A stretch of 60,178 nucleotides of DNA from an uncultured Eubacterium sp. Lineage in GTDB: Bacteria; Bacillota; Clostridia; Lachnospirales; Lachnospiraceae. Under the pieces are notes generated by a model. That model worked only from the letters and a program-made list of their open reading frames with translations, had not been told where the DNA came from and did not search any database. The translations under genes were made by a program, and so were the position numbers. The stretch spans positions 1 through 60,178 of the forward strand of contig CAJTZX010000020.1 in NCBI GenBank assembly GCA_910584345.1, in the 5' to 3' direction. Positions 24,957 through 32,805 of this stretch are shown here, one piece after another (the stretch's first letter is position 1; every line of letters begins with the position of its first letter).

Positions 24957-26243
24957 ATGAATGATACATTTTATGAACTGGCAGTCATCTTTTTTGTTTA
25001 TTCATTTTTGGCGTGGATGGCGGAAACAGCAGTAGCTACATTTAAGGAGAAAGATTTTAAGAACCGTGGATTTGTTTCGGGACCGTTTTGTTTTATTTAT
25101 GGGTTTACCGGAGTGCTTCTGACCGTTTTTTTACAAGATTTAAGGACGGATACGTTTTTTCTGTTTGTAGGGTGTACTGTGATAGCAACAGCGGTAGAGT
25201 GGTATGGAGGAAAGCTGCTGGCACGAATGAAGCAAAAAAAATGGTGGGATTATTCCGATAAAAAGTGGAACTTTGATGGATATATTTGTCTGCAGTATTC
25301 TATCCTTTGGGGGTTGCTTGGTTTTTTTGCAGTACGGTATGGAAATGGATTGGTGCTTGTGATATATGAGCTTTTGCCGGATACAGTTGCAAAAATGGTT
25401 GTATGGTGTCTCTTGTTTCTTGGATGGATAGATTTGGCCGGAACGGTGTTGTCTGTGTATCATATGGAAGAAAAACTGCCTCGTCTGTTTGGGTGGAACC
25501 GCAGACTGCAGAAATGGACATATGAGCTTACAGCCAGGCTTTCCGGCAATATAGATAAACGATTTGTCAGATCTTACCCATCGATGCTGCAAGCGAAGGA
25601 GGATGCGTCAGATGAGGAAAAATGCAGTTTGGTACAGTTGTTTTGGCTTTTTTTAATCGGCGCTTTTCTGGGAGATCTCGTAGAGACGGTTTTTTGCAGG
25701 ATAACTGCAGGAGTGTGGATGAGCAGGAGCAGTCTTGTATGGGGACCTTTTAGTGTAGTCTGGGGACTTGCGATTGCGCTTGCGACGGCGTTGCTTTATA
25801 AAGATCGGGATAAGCAGGATCATTCTATTTTCTGGACGGGTGTGTTTTTGGGCGGTGCGTATGAATATATTTGCAGCGTTTTTACAGAATTGTGTTTTGG
25901 AAAAGTTTTTTGGGATTATAGTGATATCCCGTTTAATCTGGGCGGAAGGATTAATTTGCTGTATTGCTTCTTTTGGGGGATTGCAGCAGTCGTATGGATT
26001 AAGACATTGTACCCGTATATGGCACGTTTTATTGAAGCATTACTGAAAAAGACAGGATGGGTGCTTACAGGAATGGCAGTCTTGTTTTTAACGATCAATC
26101 TTTGGATTTCGGTGCTGGCGCTTGTGCGGTATGATACACGCGCGGACGGAAAACAGGCGGAAACAAAGTGGGAGCAGGCGATGGATACCCATTTTGATGA
26201 TGCGAGAATGGCACGTATTTATCCAAATGCGATCAGTCAGTAA
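24957..26243 (+). CDS. Putative ABC-transporter type IV / CmpB family membrane protein (two tandem halves)
   Basis: A 428-aa polytopic membrane protein of the CmpB family (PF06541-type), annotated as putative ABC transporter permease although no ATP-binding partner is near. Two homologous halves are visible: VYSFLAWMAETAVATFKEKD, then FVSGPFCFIYGFTG and WWDYSDKKWNFDGYICLQYS in the first; GAFLGDLVETVFC, LVWGPFSVVWGLA and FWDYSDIPFNLGGRINLLYC in the second. A final hydrophobic helix lies near residues 365-385. ATG 24957 was chosen because a longer frame would start within a terminator; AAAGGA lies about 12 bases upstream, slightly far. Function is unknown. Confidence 0.85.
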   Translation: MNDTFYELAVIFFVYSFLAWMAETAVATFKEKDFKNRGFVSGPFCFIYGFTGVLLTVFLQDLRTDTFFLFVGCTVIATAVEWYGGKLLARMKQKKWWDYSDKKWNFDGYICLQYSILWGLLGFFAVRYGNGLVLVIYELLPDTVAKMVVWCLLFLGWIDLAGTVLSVYHMEEKLPRLFGWNRRLQKWTYELTARLSGNIDKRFVRSYPSMLQAKEDASDEEKCSLVQLFWLFLIGAFLGDLVETVFCRITAGVWMSRSSLVWGPFSVVWGLAIALATALLYKDRDKQDHSIFWTGVFLGGAYEYICSVFTELCFGKVFWDYSDIPFNLGGRINLLYCFFWGIAAVVWIKTLYPYMARFIEALLKKTGWVLTGMAVLFLTINLWISVLALVRYDTRADGKQAETKWEQAMDTHFDDARMARIYPNAISQ

Positions 26244-26291
26244 AAGTACGCTAGTTACTATTCATAAAAATGCAAAACAGTGAGGTTTTAC

Positions 26292-26320
26292 TTGATTTGC
26301 AATGATTTCCAGCTTATAAT
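26292..26320 (+). promoter_or_regulatory. Promoter of the desulfoferrodoxin gene
   Basis: TTGATT at 26292-26297 and TATAAT at 26315-26320 are 17 bp apart, 46 bp upstream of the start. Confidence 0.6.
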
Positions 26321-26366
26321 AGGAATATATTACTAGTGATGATGTAAAAGAAAGAGAGGTATAAAA

Positions 26367-26741
26367 ATGGAGCAGAAATTTTATGTATGCGAGCATTGCG
26401 GCAATATCATTGCGATGGTAAAAGATGCAGGGGTTCCTATTATGTGTTGTGGAGAAGCCATGAAAGAAATTGTCCCAGGCACGACAGATGCAGCCGTTGA
26501 GAAACACGTTCCGGTTTATACGGTGGAAGGCAATCTTGTAAAAGTTTGTGTTGGTTCTACGGAGCATCCGATGATGCCGGAACACTATATTGAGTGGGTA
26601 TCGCTGCAGACAAAACAGGGCAATCAGCGCAAATCACTGAGCCCGGGAGGTAAACCGGAGGTATGCTTTGCGATTTGTGATGGGGATGAAGTGGAAGCAG
26701 TGTACGCATACTGTAATTTACATGGACTTTGGAAAAAATAA
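26367..26741 (+). CDS. dfx: Desulfoferrodoxin (superoxide reductase)
   Basis: A 124-aa cytoplasmic iron protein that reduces superoxide to hydrogen peroxide without making oxygen, a standard defence of anaerobes. Both iron sites are visible. The N-terminal desulforedoxin-type site has CEHCG near residues 9-13 and the CC pair near 28-29. The catalytic site has the ligands in EKHVPVY (about 48-54), STEHPMMPEHYIEW (about 69-82), and Cys/His in YAYCNLHGLW at the end. Length is typical for the two-iron class. GAGAGG at 26354-26359 precedes the ATG. It is followed by a strong bidirectional terminator and is monocistronic. Confidence 0.96.
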   Translation: MEQKFYVCEHCGNIIAMVKDAGVPIMCCGEAMKEIVPGTTDAAVEKHVPVYTVEGNLVKVCVGSTEHPMMPEHYIEWVSLQTKQGNQRKSLSPGGKPEVCFAICDGDEVEAVYAYCNLHGLWKK

Positions 26742-26750
26742 AACGAAATA

Positions 26751-26800
26751 AAAAAACAGAGCTGTTGGAAATCAAAAAATTTCCAACAGCTCTGTTTTTT
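26751..26800. terminator. Bidirectional terminator between desulfoferrodoxin and chemoreceptor genes
   Basis: A perfect 22-bp inverted repeat (26751-26772 and 26779-26800) starts with A6 and ends with a T run, so it serves both convergent genes. Confidence 0.95.
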
Positions 26801-26822
26801 TTCGTTTGGTATTACGGTCTAT

Positions 26823-28877
26823 TTAAAATGATTTACTCAGTTCAAATCTTTGTAGCATTTGGTTCAATCGCTCCGCCTGCGAAGCAAGTTCTTCCGAGGT
26901 TGCAGATGTTTCTTGTGAGGCTGCAGAGTTATCTTGTATACCATGCGAAATTTCCCGGATTCCTGCACGCAGCTGTTCCATGCTTTCCGCTTGCGTAGCT
27001 GCATTCTCAGCAGTTTCCTGAATCATTTCATTGACGCGGTCGACAGCGCTTACGGATTCTTTCAGTGAGTTTACGGCGCCTTCGGCTATCGAATTTCCCT
27101 TATTAATCTCTTCCATTGAGATTTCAATCAGTTCTTTTGTCGTGTTTGCTGCTTTGGAGCTTTCTAATGCCAGTTTACCGATTTCATCGGCGACAACGGC
27201 AAATCCTTTCCCGGCATCTCCGGCGCGGGCAGCTTCGATCGAAGCATTTAACGACAGTAAATTTGTCTGTGAAGCAATTTCTTCGATTGTTTGTATAATA
27301 CTGACGACTTTTTGAGAAGTCTCATGGATGTTATGCATGGCAATCATCATCTGCTTCATGTTTTCCTGGTTTTGGACGATCATATCTGCGGCCTGTGCAG
27401 TTGCTTTTGCGGAAACATCCGCTTTTGTGCGGCTGGTTTCTACTTGATCTGCAACTGCATTCGTTGCTGTTGTCAGCTGTTCTACAGAAGAAGCCTGTGC
27501 CTGTGCGCCGTCAGCCAGCGCCTGAGACGCCGTAGCAAGCTCTGTAGCTCCAATGGATACGCGTTCGGAGCTTTCATGAATACCTGTCATTACCTCATTC
27601 ATAGAATCTGAGATATGGAACAGGGCATGTTTTATTTTCTGAAATTCACCGGCGTAATCATTTTTTAATTCGATACTGAGCTTTCCGTTAGCAATTTGTG
27701 CTAAAACCTCTGCGGTCTCATCAATGTAGACAATATATTCCTTCAAACGGTTGACTGTTTTTTGAATCGACACGCCGAGTTCTCCGATTTCATTTTCACT
27801 TGTAATCTGCAGTTCAACATCCAGATCCCCGGAGGCTAACTGCTGTGCGGTTTTGTTTAATTCCAGAATTGGCCTGGTTAGTCGTGCAGCGCTTTTTCGG
27901 ATTCTAATGGCAATCATAAAAATACCAACTGCGAACAACACAATAAGTGCAAGAACCATTACGATTAATATGGAATAATATTCCGTTAAAGGCAGGCTGC
28001 TAAGCACTACATATCCAGTATTGCCGGCACGTTGCAGGAAACCATATTTTGCAACACCGTCTGCTTGATATCTTAAAAAAGCATCTTGCTTGGATGCAAT
28101 TGCGTCTGTCACATTTTGTGATATGTCGGAGTCTTTTATATTTTTTTGAATCAAGTCATTTTGCGGGTGATAAAGATAGGTACCGTTTTCGGATAATAAC
28201 AGGATGTATCCGTTGCTGCCGATTTTATATTCACTCATAATCTTTGTCATATGATCCAAAGAAATATCCATGCCTACGGCTCCGAGCACTGTTCCGCTAG
28301 CTTCGTCAATGACCGGAGCTGCAGCGCTTAAAACCAGCTTTCCGGTGGAAGAATCCACATATGGCTCCGTCAGGATCGTCTGTTTTGTTTCGATACAACG
28401 ATACCATCCGCGGCCTGTAATATCCCAGCCTTCTTCGCTCGTAAGGCCATCGGATTGTATGAAAGAGCTTGCATCTAAGTCGGATATCCAGACAGCCATC
28501 ACATTTTCAGAATCAGTAGCAGCTATTTTTGCGAGATTGTCTATAACAGTGTCTATTTTTGCTGTCTGACTAATATCATCCCCTGGTGCAGTATGTTCCA
28601 TGACAGATTGGATTTCAGGGTTAACGGCCAGCTGTTCTACGTTTTTTGTATATTGCTGTAAAAATCCGGTCAGCTGATTTGCGACTGCGTTAGATTCTTC
28701 GGTCAGCTCGGTTCTTTTTGAAGTTATGCTCAGCCATCCTACCATACCGATTGCGACTGTCGCAATCAGCAAAAGTACGATAATGACGCTTCCACCGACT
28801 TGCTGTAAAATTTCATCTGCAATTTTTTTCTTTGTTGACAGGTTCGGTTCTTTGGTTCCTTTTTTTGGATGTTTCAT
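26823..28877 (-). CDS. Methyl-accepting chemotaxis protein with double-Cache sensor
   Basis: A 684-aa chemoreceptor. Membrane segments lie near residues 28-52 and 305-328. The extracellular part is a dCache_1-type domain with the sequence around GRGWYRCIETKQTILTEPYV, DSSTGKLVLSAAAPV and LGAVGMDIS. The Arg, Trp, Tyr and Asp of these blocks resemble the amino-acid-binding dCache signature, so an amino-acid ligand is plausible but inferred. HAMP follows (RPILELNKTAQQLASGDLDV), then the signalling hairpin tip near residue 535 (ASQTNLLSLNASIEAARAGD, GKGFAVVADEIGKLA). The ribosome site GGGAGGG lies about eight bases before the start. It is convergent with desulfoferrodoxin. Confidence 0.93.
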   Translation of the reverse strand: MKHPKKGTKEPNLSTKKKIADEILQQVGGSVIIVLLLIATVAIGMVGWLSITSKRTELTEESNAVANQLTGFLQQYTKNVEQLAVNPEIQSVMEHTAPGDDISQTAKIDTVIDNLAKIAATDSENVMAVWISDLDASSFIQSDGLTSEEGWDITGRGWYRCIETKQTILTEPYVDSSTGKLVLSAAAPVIDEASGTVLGAVGMDISLDHMTKIMSEYKIGSNGYILLLSENGTYLYHPQNDLIQKNIKDSDISQNVTDAIASKQDAFLRYQADGVAKYGFLQRAGNTGYVVLSSLPLTEYYSILIVMVLALIVLFAVGIFMIAIRIRKSAARLTRPILELNKTAQQLASGDLDVELQITSENEIGELGVSIQKTVNRLKEYIVYIDETAEVLAQIANGKLSIELKNDYAGEFQKIKHALFHISDSMNEVMTGIHESSERVSIGATELATASQALADGAQAQASSVEQLTTATNAVADQVETSRTKADVSAKATAQAADMIVQNQENMKQMMIAMHNIHETSQKVVSIIQTIEEIASQTNLLSLNASIEAARAGDAGKGFAVVADEIGKLALESSKAANTTKELIEISMEEINKGNSIAEGAVNSLKESVSAVDRVNEMIQETAENAATQAESMEQLRAGIREISHGIQDNSAASQETSATSEELASQAERLNQMLQRFELSKSF

Positions 28878-28995
28878 TTGTATAGCCCTCCCAATAGTTC
28901 TTATCCCTATTCTGTTATTGTAACGCTGTTTGGATGTGAATACAATAAGAAAAGCGGATTTGTTTGTAAAGAAGCTTAAAAAAGTATAAAATCTA

Positions 28996-29023
28996 TTGAC
29001 ATATCAAAAAATATCTTTATAAT
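28996..29023 (+). promoter_or_regulatory. Consensus promoter ahead of the CIRCE element
   Basis: TTGACA at 28996-29001 and TATAAT at 29018-29023 are both perfect and spaced 16 bp apart. The transcript would start near 29030, just before the CIRCE element and 225 bp ahead of the marR-type gene. Confidence 0.85.
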
Positions 29024-29054
29024 TAGTAAAAACTTAGTTATTTTCACCATCGGC

Positions 29055-29081
29055 TTAGCACTCATGCGAAAGGAGTGCTAA
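29055..29081 (+). promoter_or_regulatory. CIRCE element (HrcA operator)
   Basis: TTAGCACTC (29055-29063), a 9-bp spacer and GAGTGCTAA (29073-29081) match the CIRCE consensus at every position. CIRCE is bound by HrcA, the heat-shock repressor of groESL and dnaK operons. It lies in the leader of the marR-citrate synthase transcription unit. The right arm includes a GGAG that could serve a 13-codon frame (29086-29127). No chaperone gene follows. The rest of the 370-bp gap holds no recognisable gene. Confidence 0.92.
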
Positions 29082-29254
29082 CAATATGAGATGCCGGGAT
29101 GAAATCCAACATTCTTCGATTTTCTAAGTATAGATGATTTTAAATTTTCAAATACGCTCGAGTCTGCAAAACAGCAAAATTCAACCATCAAAAGAAATCA
29201 GGAACAATATGGGGAATGATATCCGTAATAAGCAATGAAAAAAGGAGGTTTTCT

Positions 29255-29788
29255 ATGGAACAGGAAGAAAATAAAATGAAAGCTGAGATAATACAGCCGG
29301 ATATTGGCAAGCTTTCACATGAGCTGACCTATCATAAATATTTGTTAAACAATGACAAAATCCGCAGTTTTTTGCAAAAATTGAGTATTCCTGAGTATTT
29401 AGCGATGCATATTATTAAGGAAAGTGAGCTGACAGATGATATTTATGCCGGCAGAACGTATTTAAAAGATATTGCAGATAAAATGCAAAGAACTGTCCGC
29501 CAGACGTCTAAAATGGTAAAAGCGTTGCAGGAGCGCGGGTTCGTGTCGTGGTCTCATGATGGAGACGGAAGTGAAGGCACTTACGTTACGATTACAGAGT
29601 CGGGCAAAAAAATGTTGGAAGAAGAGGAAGCAGCTTTAAAAAAATATTATGGAAAAGTGATTACAAGCTATGGCAGGGAGAATTTCATTCAACTGCTACA
29701 GCTTATGAAGCAGTTAGAAACTGTAATCAGTACGGAATTTGAAGAAATGGAGGCAGATGCGATTGAGGAATATGGAACAGATGAATGA
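29255..29788 (+). CDS. MarR-like winged-helix transcriptional regulator
   Basis: A 177-aa protein with a winged helix in the middle (YLKDIADKMQRTVRQTSKMV, then LQERGFVSWSHDGDGSEGTY and VTITESGKKMLEEEE), as in MarR-family regulators. The N-terminal 70 residues and the acidic C-terminal tail (EFEEMEADAIEEYGTDE) would supply dimer helices. ATG 29255 is favoured over an in-frame start at 29216 because GGAGG at 29244-29248 is well placed. Its 3' end overlaps the citrate synthase gene, so both are in one operon. It is probably an autoregulator or metabolic regulator. Its ligand and operator are unknown, and the operon carries a CIRCE element in its leader. Confidence 0.78.
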   Translation: MEQEENKMKAEIIQPDIGKLSHELTYHKYLLNNDKIRSFLQKLSIPEYLAMHIIKESELTDDIYAGRTYLKDIADKMQRTVRQTSKMVKALQERGFVSWSHDGDGSEGTYVTITESGKKMLEEEEAALKKYYGKVITSYGRENFIQLLQLMKQLETVISTEFEEMEADAIEEYGTDE

Positions 29789-31097
29789 CTATTTGCACAG
29801 ACAGGAGGCAATTTGCCGCTCAAATGATACGATTTCGCCAAGGCTTTATGAAGAATATGGGGTCAATCTCGGCCTGCGTGATGAAAATGGAAACGGCGTA
29901 CTGACCGGGCTTACGAAAATTTCAAAGATTGTGTCATCAAAGGTTCAAAATGGGCAGAAGATTCCATGTGATGGTGAATTATGGTATCGTGGATATCAAG
30001 TAGAAGATCTTATACGCGATCTGGATGAAAATGAGCTTGGGTTTGAAAAGATTGCTTACCTGCTTTTGATGGGGGAAATGCCTTCGGAAAGCGAATATGA
30101 ACAATTTATGCAGATCATCGGAGAATACCGTGTTTTGCCGACCAATTTTACAAGAGACGTGATTATGAAAAAGCCTGGTGCGGATATTATGAATACGATG
30201 ACCAGAAGTATTTTGATGCTGGCGTCGTATGACGACCAGGCGATGGATACAGGTATCCCGAATAGCCTGCGGCAATGTATCCAGCTGATTAGCCGGTTCC
30301 CGGTTCTGGCAGTGTATGGATATAATGCATACAATTATTATAGTAATCAATCCAGTATGATTATTCATAATCCAGATCCGTCGTTGTCAACGGCAGAAAA
30401 TATTCTGATGATGTTAAGACCCGACCGAAAATATCTGCCGGTAGAAGCAAAGGTGCTGGATACGGCGCTGCTGCTGCATATGGAGCATGGAGGAGGAAAT
30501 AATTCGACATTTACTACGAGGGTAGTATCGTCTTCTGGTTCAGATACATATTCTACGATTGCGGCAGCGATGTCTTCACTAAAGGGGCCAAAACATGGCG
30601 GTGCTAATATCAAAGTTATGGAAATGATGGCAGATATCCGGGCGCATGTCAAAGATTATGGAGACAAAGAAGAATTAACCGCTTATTTGTCAAAGATTTT
30701 GGAAGGTGATGCATTTGACGGAAAGAAGCTGATTTATGGAATGGGACATGCGGTTTATACGTTGTCTGATCCTAGAGAGCGTGTATTTAAGCATTATGTG
30801 CAAAAATTAGCAGAAGCAAAAGGCAGGCAGCAGGATATGTTGCTGTATCAGGGAATCGAGGAGATCGCACCGGTTTTAATTAGCAATAAACGCAGCCGCA
30901 ACAAAGAAGTAAGTCCAAATGTAGATTTTTACAGCGGATTTGTCTATGAAATGCTTGGCATTCCACAGGAATTATATACGGCAATGTTTGCAGTAGCAAG
31001 AATTGTCGGCTGGAGTGCACACCGTATGGAGGAGCTGATCTGTACCGATAAGATTATTCGGCCGGCTTATATGAGTGTGATGGAAAAAAGAAATTAG
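29772..31097 (+). CDS. gltA: Citrate synthase (citrate/2-methylcitrate synthase family)
   Basis: Condenses acetyl-CoA with oxaloacetate to citrate, feeding glutamate synthesis in fermentative anaerobes. Conserved blocks are LWYRGYQVEDLI, LLLHMEHGGGNNSTF (catalytic His), GPKHGGANIKVMEMM, GMGHAVYTLSDPRERVF (second catalytic His) and NVDFYSGFVYEMLGIP (catalytic Asp). The 441-aa length fits the long clostridial form. The start is uncertain: ATG 29772 and ATG 29781 are both in frame, with GAGGA at 29765-29769. Either choice overlaps the upstream regulator gene, implying translational coupling. A 2-methylcitrate synthase activity cannot be excluded. Confidence 0.9.
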   Translation: MEQMNDYLHRQEAICRSNDTISPRLYEEYGVNLGLRDENGNGVLTGLTKISKIVSSKVQNGQKIPCDGELWYRGYQVEDLIRDLDENELGFEKIAYLLLMGEMPSESEYEQFMQIIGEYRVLPTNFTRDVIMKKPGADIMNTMTRSILMLASYDDQAMDTGIPNSLRQCIQLISRFPVLAVYGYNAYNYYSNQSSMIIHNPDPSLSTAENILMMLRPDRKYLPVEAKVLDTALLLHMEHGGGNNSTFTTRVVSSSGSDTYSTIAAAMSSLKGPKHGGANIKVMEMMADIRAHVKDYGDKEELTAYLSKILEGDAFDGKKLIYGMGHAVYTLSDPRERVFKHYVQKLAEAKGRQQDMLLYQGIEEIAPVLISNKRSRNKEVSPNVDFYSGFVYEMLGIPQELYTAMFAVARIVGWSAHRMEELICTDKIIRPAYMSVMEKRN

Positions 31098-31144
31098 CAA
31101 ATAATATTCAGGACAAACCAATAGGATTCATGAGATAGGGGTAA

Positions 31145-31192
31145 AGATAGAGATAGAGATAGAGATAAAGATAAGGATAAAAATAAAGATAA
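31145..31192 (+). repeat. Hexanucleotide microsatellite AGATAR, eight units
   Basis: Eight consecutive 6-bp units: AGATAG three times, AGATAA twice, then GGATAA, AAATAA and AGATAA. It ends at the AGGAG ribosome site of metY (ATG 31204), so copy number would change leader length close to the start. Confidence 0.85.
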
Positions 31193-31203
31193 AGGAGTCA
31201 GCA

Positions 31204-32496
31204 ATGAGCGAATATAAATTGAATACCAAATGTGTCCAGGCAGGTTATACACCAGGAAATGGAGAACCGCGCCAGATACCGATTGTTCAGTCTACGACAT
31301 TTAAATACGATACGAGTGAGGATATGGGAAAGCTGTTTGATTTGGAGGCTTCCGGTTATTTTTATACACGTTTGCAAAACCCGACGAATGATTATGTAGC
31401 GGCAAAAATTGCAGCTTTGGAAGGCGGGACAGCAGCAATGCTAACCTCTTCAGGACAGGCGGCAAACTTTTTCGCATTGTTTAATATCTGTGAGAGTGGC
31501 AGCCATATTGTGTCCTCCTCTTCAATTTATGGAGGTACCTTTAACTTAATTTCGGTTACGATGGCAAAAATGGGCATAGAAGTAACGTTTGTATCACCGG
31601 ATTGCAGCGAAGAGGAGTTAAACGGAGCTTTCCGGGAAAATACGAGAGCCGTATTTGGTGAGACGATTGCTAATCCTGCGCTAACAGTCCTGGATATTGA
31701 AAAATTTGCAAAGGCAGCTCATGCACATGGGGTTCCGTTGATTGTAGATAATACGTTTCCAACACCGGTTCATTGCCGGCCGATCGAATGGGGTGCGGAT
31801 ATCGTTACGCATTCTACAACAAAATATATGGACGGCCACGGAGCGGCAGTTGGCGGCGCCATAGTAGATTCCGGCAAGTTTGACTGGATGCGTGTTGCTG
31901 ACAAATATCCGGGATTATGCACGCCGGATGAATCTTATCACGGGATTACTTACGCGGAAAAGTTTGGTAAAGAAGGTGCATTTATTACAAAATGTACAGC
32001 CCAGCTGATGCGTGATTTGGGATGTATACAGTCGCCGCAACATGCGTTTTTGCTTAATCTCGGGCTGGAGTCGCTGCATGTACGTATGCCGCGCCATGTA
32101 GAAAACGGACAGGCGGTAGCAGAGTTTTTACAGCAGCATCCACAGGTTGTTTCCGTAAACTATTCCGGTCTGAAAGGAGATAAGTATTATGAGCTTGCGA
32201 AGAAGTATCTGCCAAACGGTGGATGCGGTGTCGTATCTTTTGAGCTAAAAGGCGGCAGGGCAGCGGCGGAAGCATTTATGAAGCATTTAAAACTGGCGGC
32301 CATCGAGACGCATGTGGCAGATGCCAGAACATGCTGCCTGAACCCGGCTACGTCTACGCATCGTCAGATGAATGATAAGCAGCTGGAAGAGGCAGGGATA
32401 CCGGCAGGACTGATCCGTATGTCGTGCGGACTGGAAGATAAAGAAGATTTGATTGCAGATTTGGCGCAGGCATTAGATGCGGCTGCTTCAATGTAA
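31204..32496 (+). CDS. metY: O-acetylhomoserine aminocarboxypropyltransferase (O-acetylhomoserine sulfhydrylase)
   Basis: A 430-aa PLP enzyme of the Cys/Met metabolism family that makes homocysteine from O-acetylhomoserine and sulfide. Family blocks seen are PIVQSTTFKYDTSEDMGKLF, YFYTRLQNPTNDYVAAKIAA, LTSSGQAANFFALF, VDNTFPTPVHCRPIEWGADI and the PLP-lysine block THSTTKYMDGHGAAVGG. The C-terminus has SCGLEDKEDLIADL. The 430-aa length favours MetY over the shorter cystathionine lyases and synthases. GGAG at 31194-31197 precedes the ATG. It follows citrate synthase by 106 bp. No S-box or T-box leader is visible in that gap. Confidence 0.92.
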   Translation: MSEYKLNTKCVQAGYTPGNGEPRQIPIVQSTTFKYDTSEDMGKLFDLEASGYFYTRLQNPTNDYVAAKIAALEGGTAAMLTSSGQAANFFALFNICESGSHIVSSSSIYGGTFNLISVTMAKMGIEVTFVSPDCSEEELNGAFRENTRAVFGETIANPALTVLDIEKFAKAAHAHGVPLIVDNTFPTPVHCRPIEWGADIVTHSTTKYMDGHGAAVGGAIVDSGKFDWMRVADKYPGLCTPDESYHGITYAEKFGKEGAFITKCTAQLMRDLGCIQSPQHAFLLNLGLESLHVRMPRHVENGQAVAEFLQQHPQVVSVNYSGLKGDKYYELAKKYLPNGGCGVVSFELKGGRAAAEAFMKHLKLAAIETHVADARTCCLNPATSTHRQMNDKQLEEAGIPAGLIRMSCGLEDKEDLIADLAQALDAAASM

Positions 32497-32600
32497 CAAG
32501 AATGCAGGGAAAAAGATTGTTCTTATAAAAGTATAAAACTTCCTGTTTTGGATAAGCTAAATGCAGTAATATCAGATTATAAAACAGGAGGAATCTATAC

Positions 32601-32795
32601 ATGAACAACAAAAAAAGCCAGCCGCTAAAAGGCGTGTCAAATCAACGTTTGGACAAAACTTCCCAGTCTGACAGCCAGTCAACGGCAGCCTGGGCAGGTA
32701 CAGACCATTTTGCTCCAAAATCCAATGTGTCCATTCCAAAAACAAGCGCTGTTGAAAATGCCAAAGAGTGGGTTGACGACGGCAGCAGATTGTAG
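32601..32795 (+). CDS. Small DUF3787-like protein
   Basis: A 64-aa hydrophilic protein whose C-terminal part, SNVSIPKTSAVENAKEWVDD, matches what I recall of the short clostridial DUF3787 family; the function is unknown. CAGGAGG at 32586-32592 with eight bases to the ATG is a strong ribosome site, and the gene ends only 10 bp before nifJ, so it is likely translated and co-transcribed with pyruvate:ferredoxin oxidoreductase. No Cys residues are present, so it is not a ferredoxin. The family assignment is from memory of the motif. Confidence 0.75.
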   Translation: MNNKKSQPLKGVSNQRLDKTSQSDSQSTAAWAGTDHFAPKSNVSIPKTSAVENAKEWVDDGSRL

Positions 32796-32805
32796 GGAGG
32801 GCAGT

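Noticed and set aside
31145..31192. Short repeats considered as a CRISPR array
   Set aside because: Contiguous 6-bp units without spacers; a microsatellite. No CRISPR array or cas gene is seen in the window.
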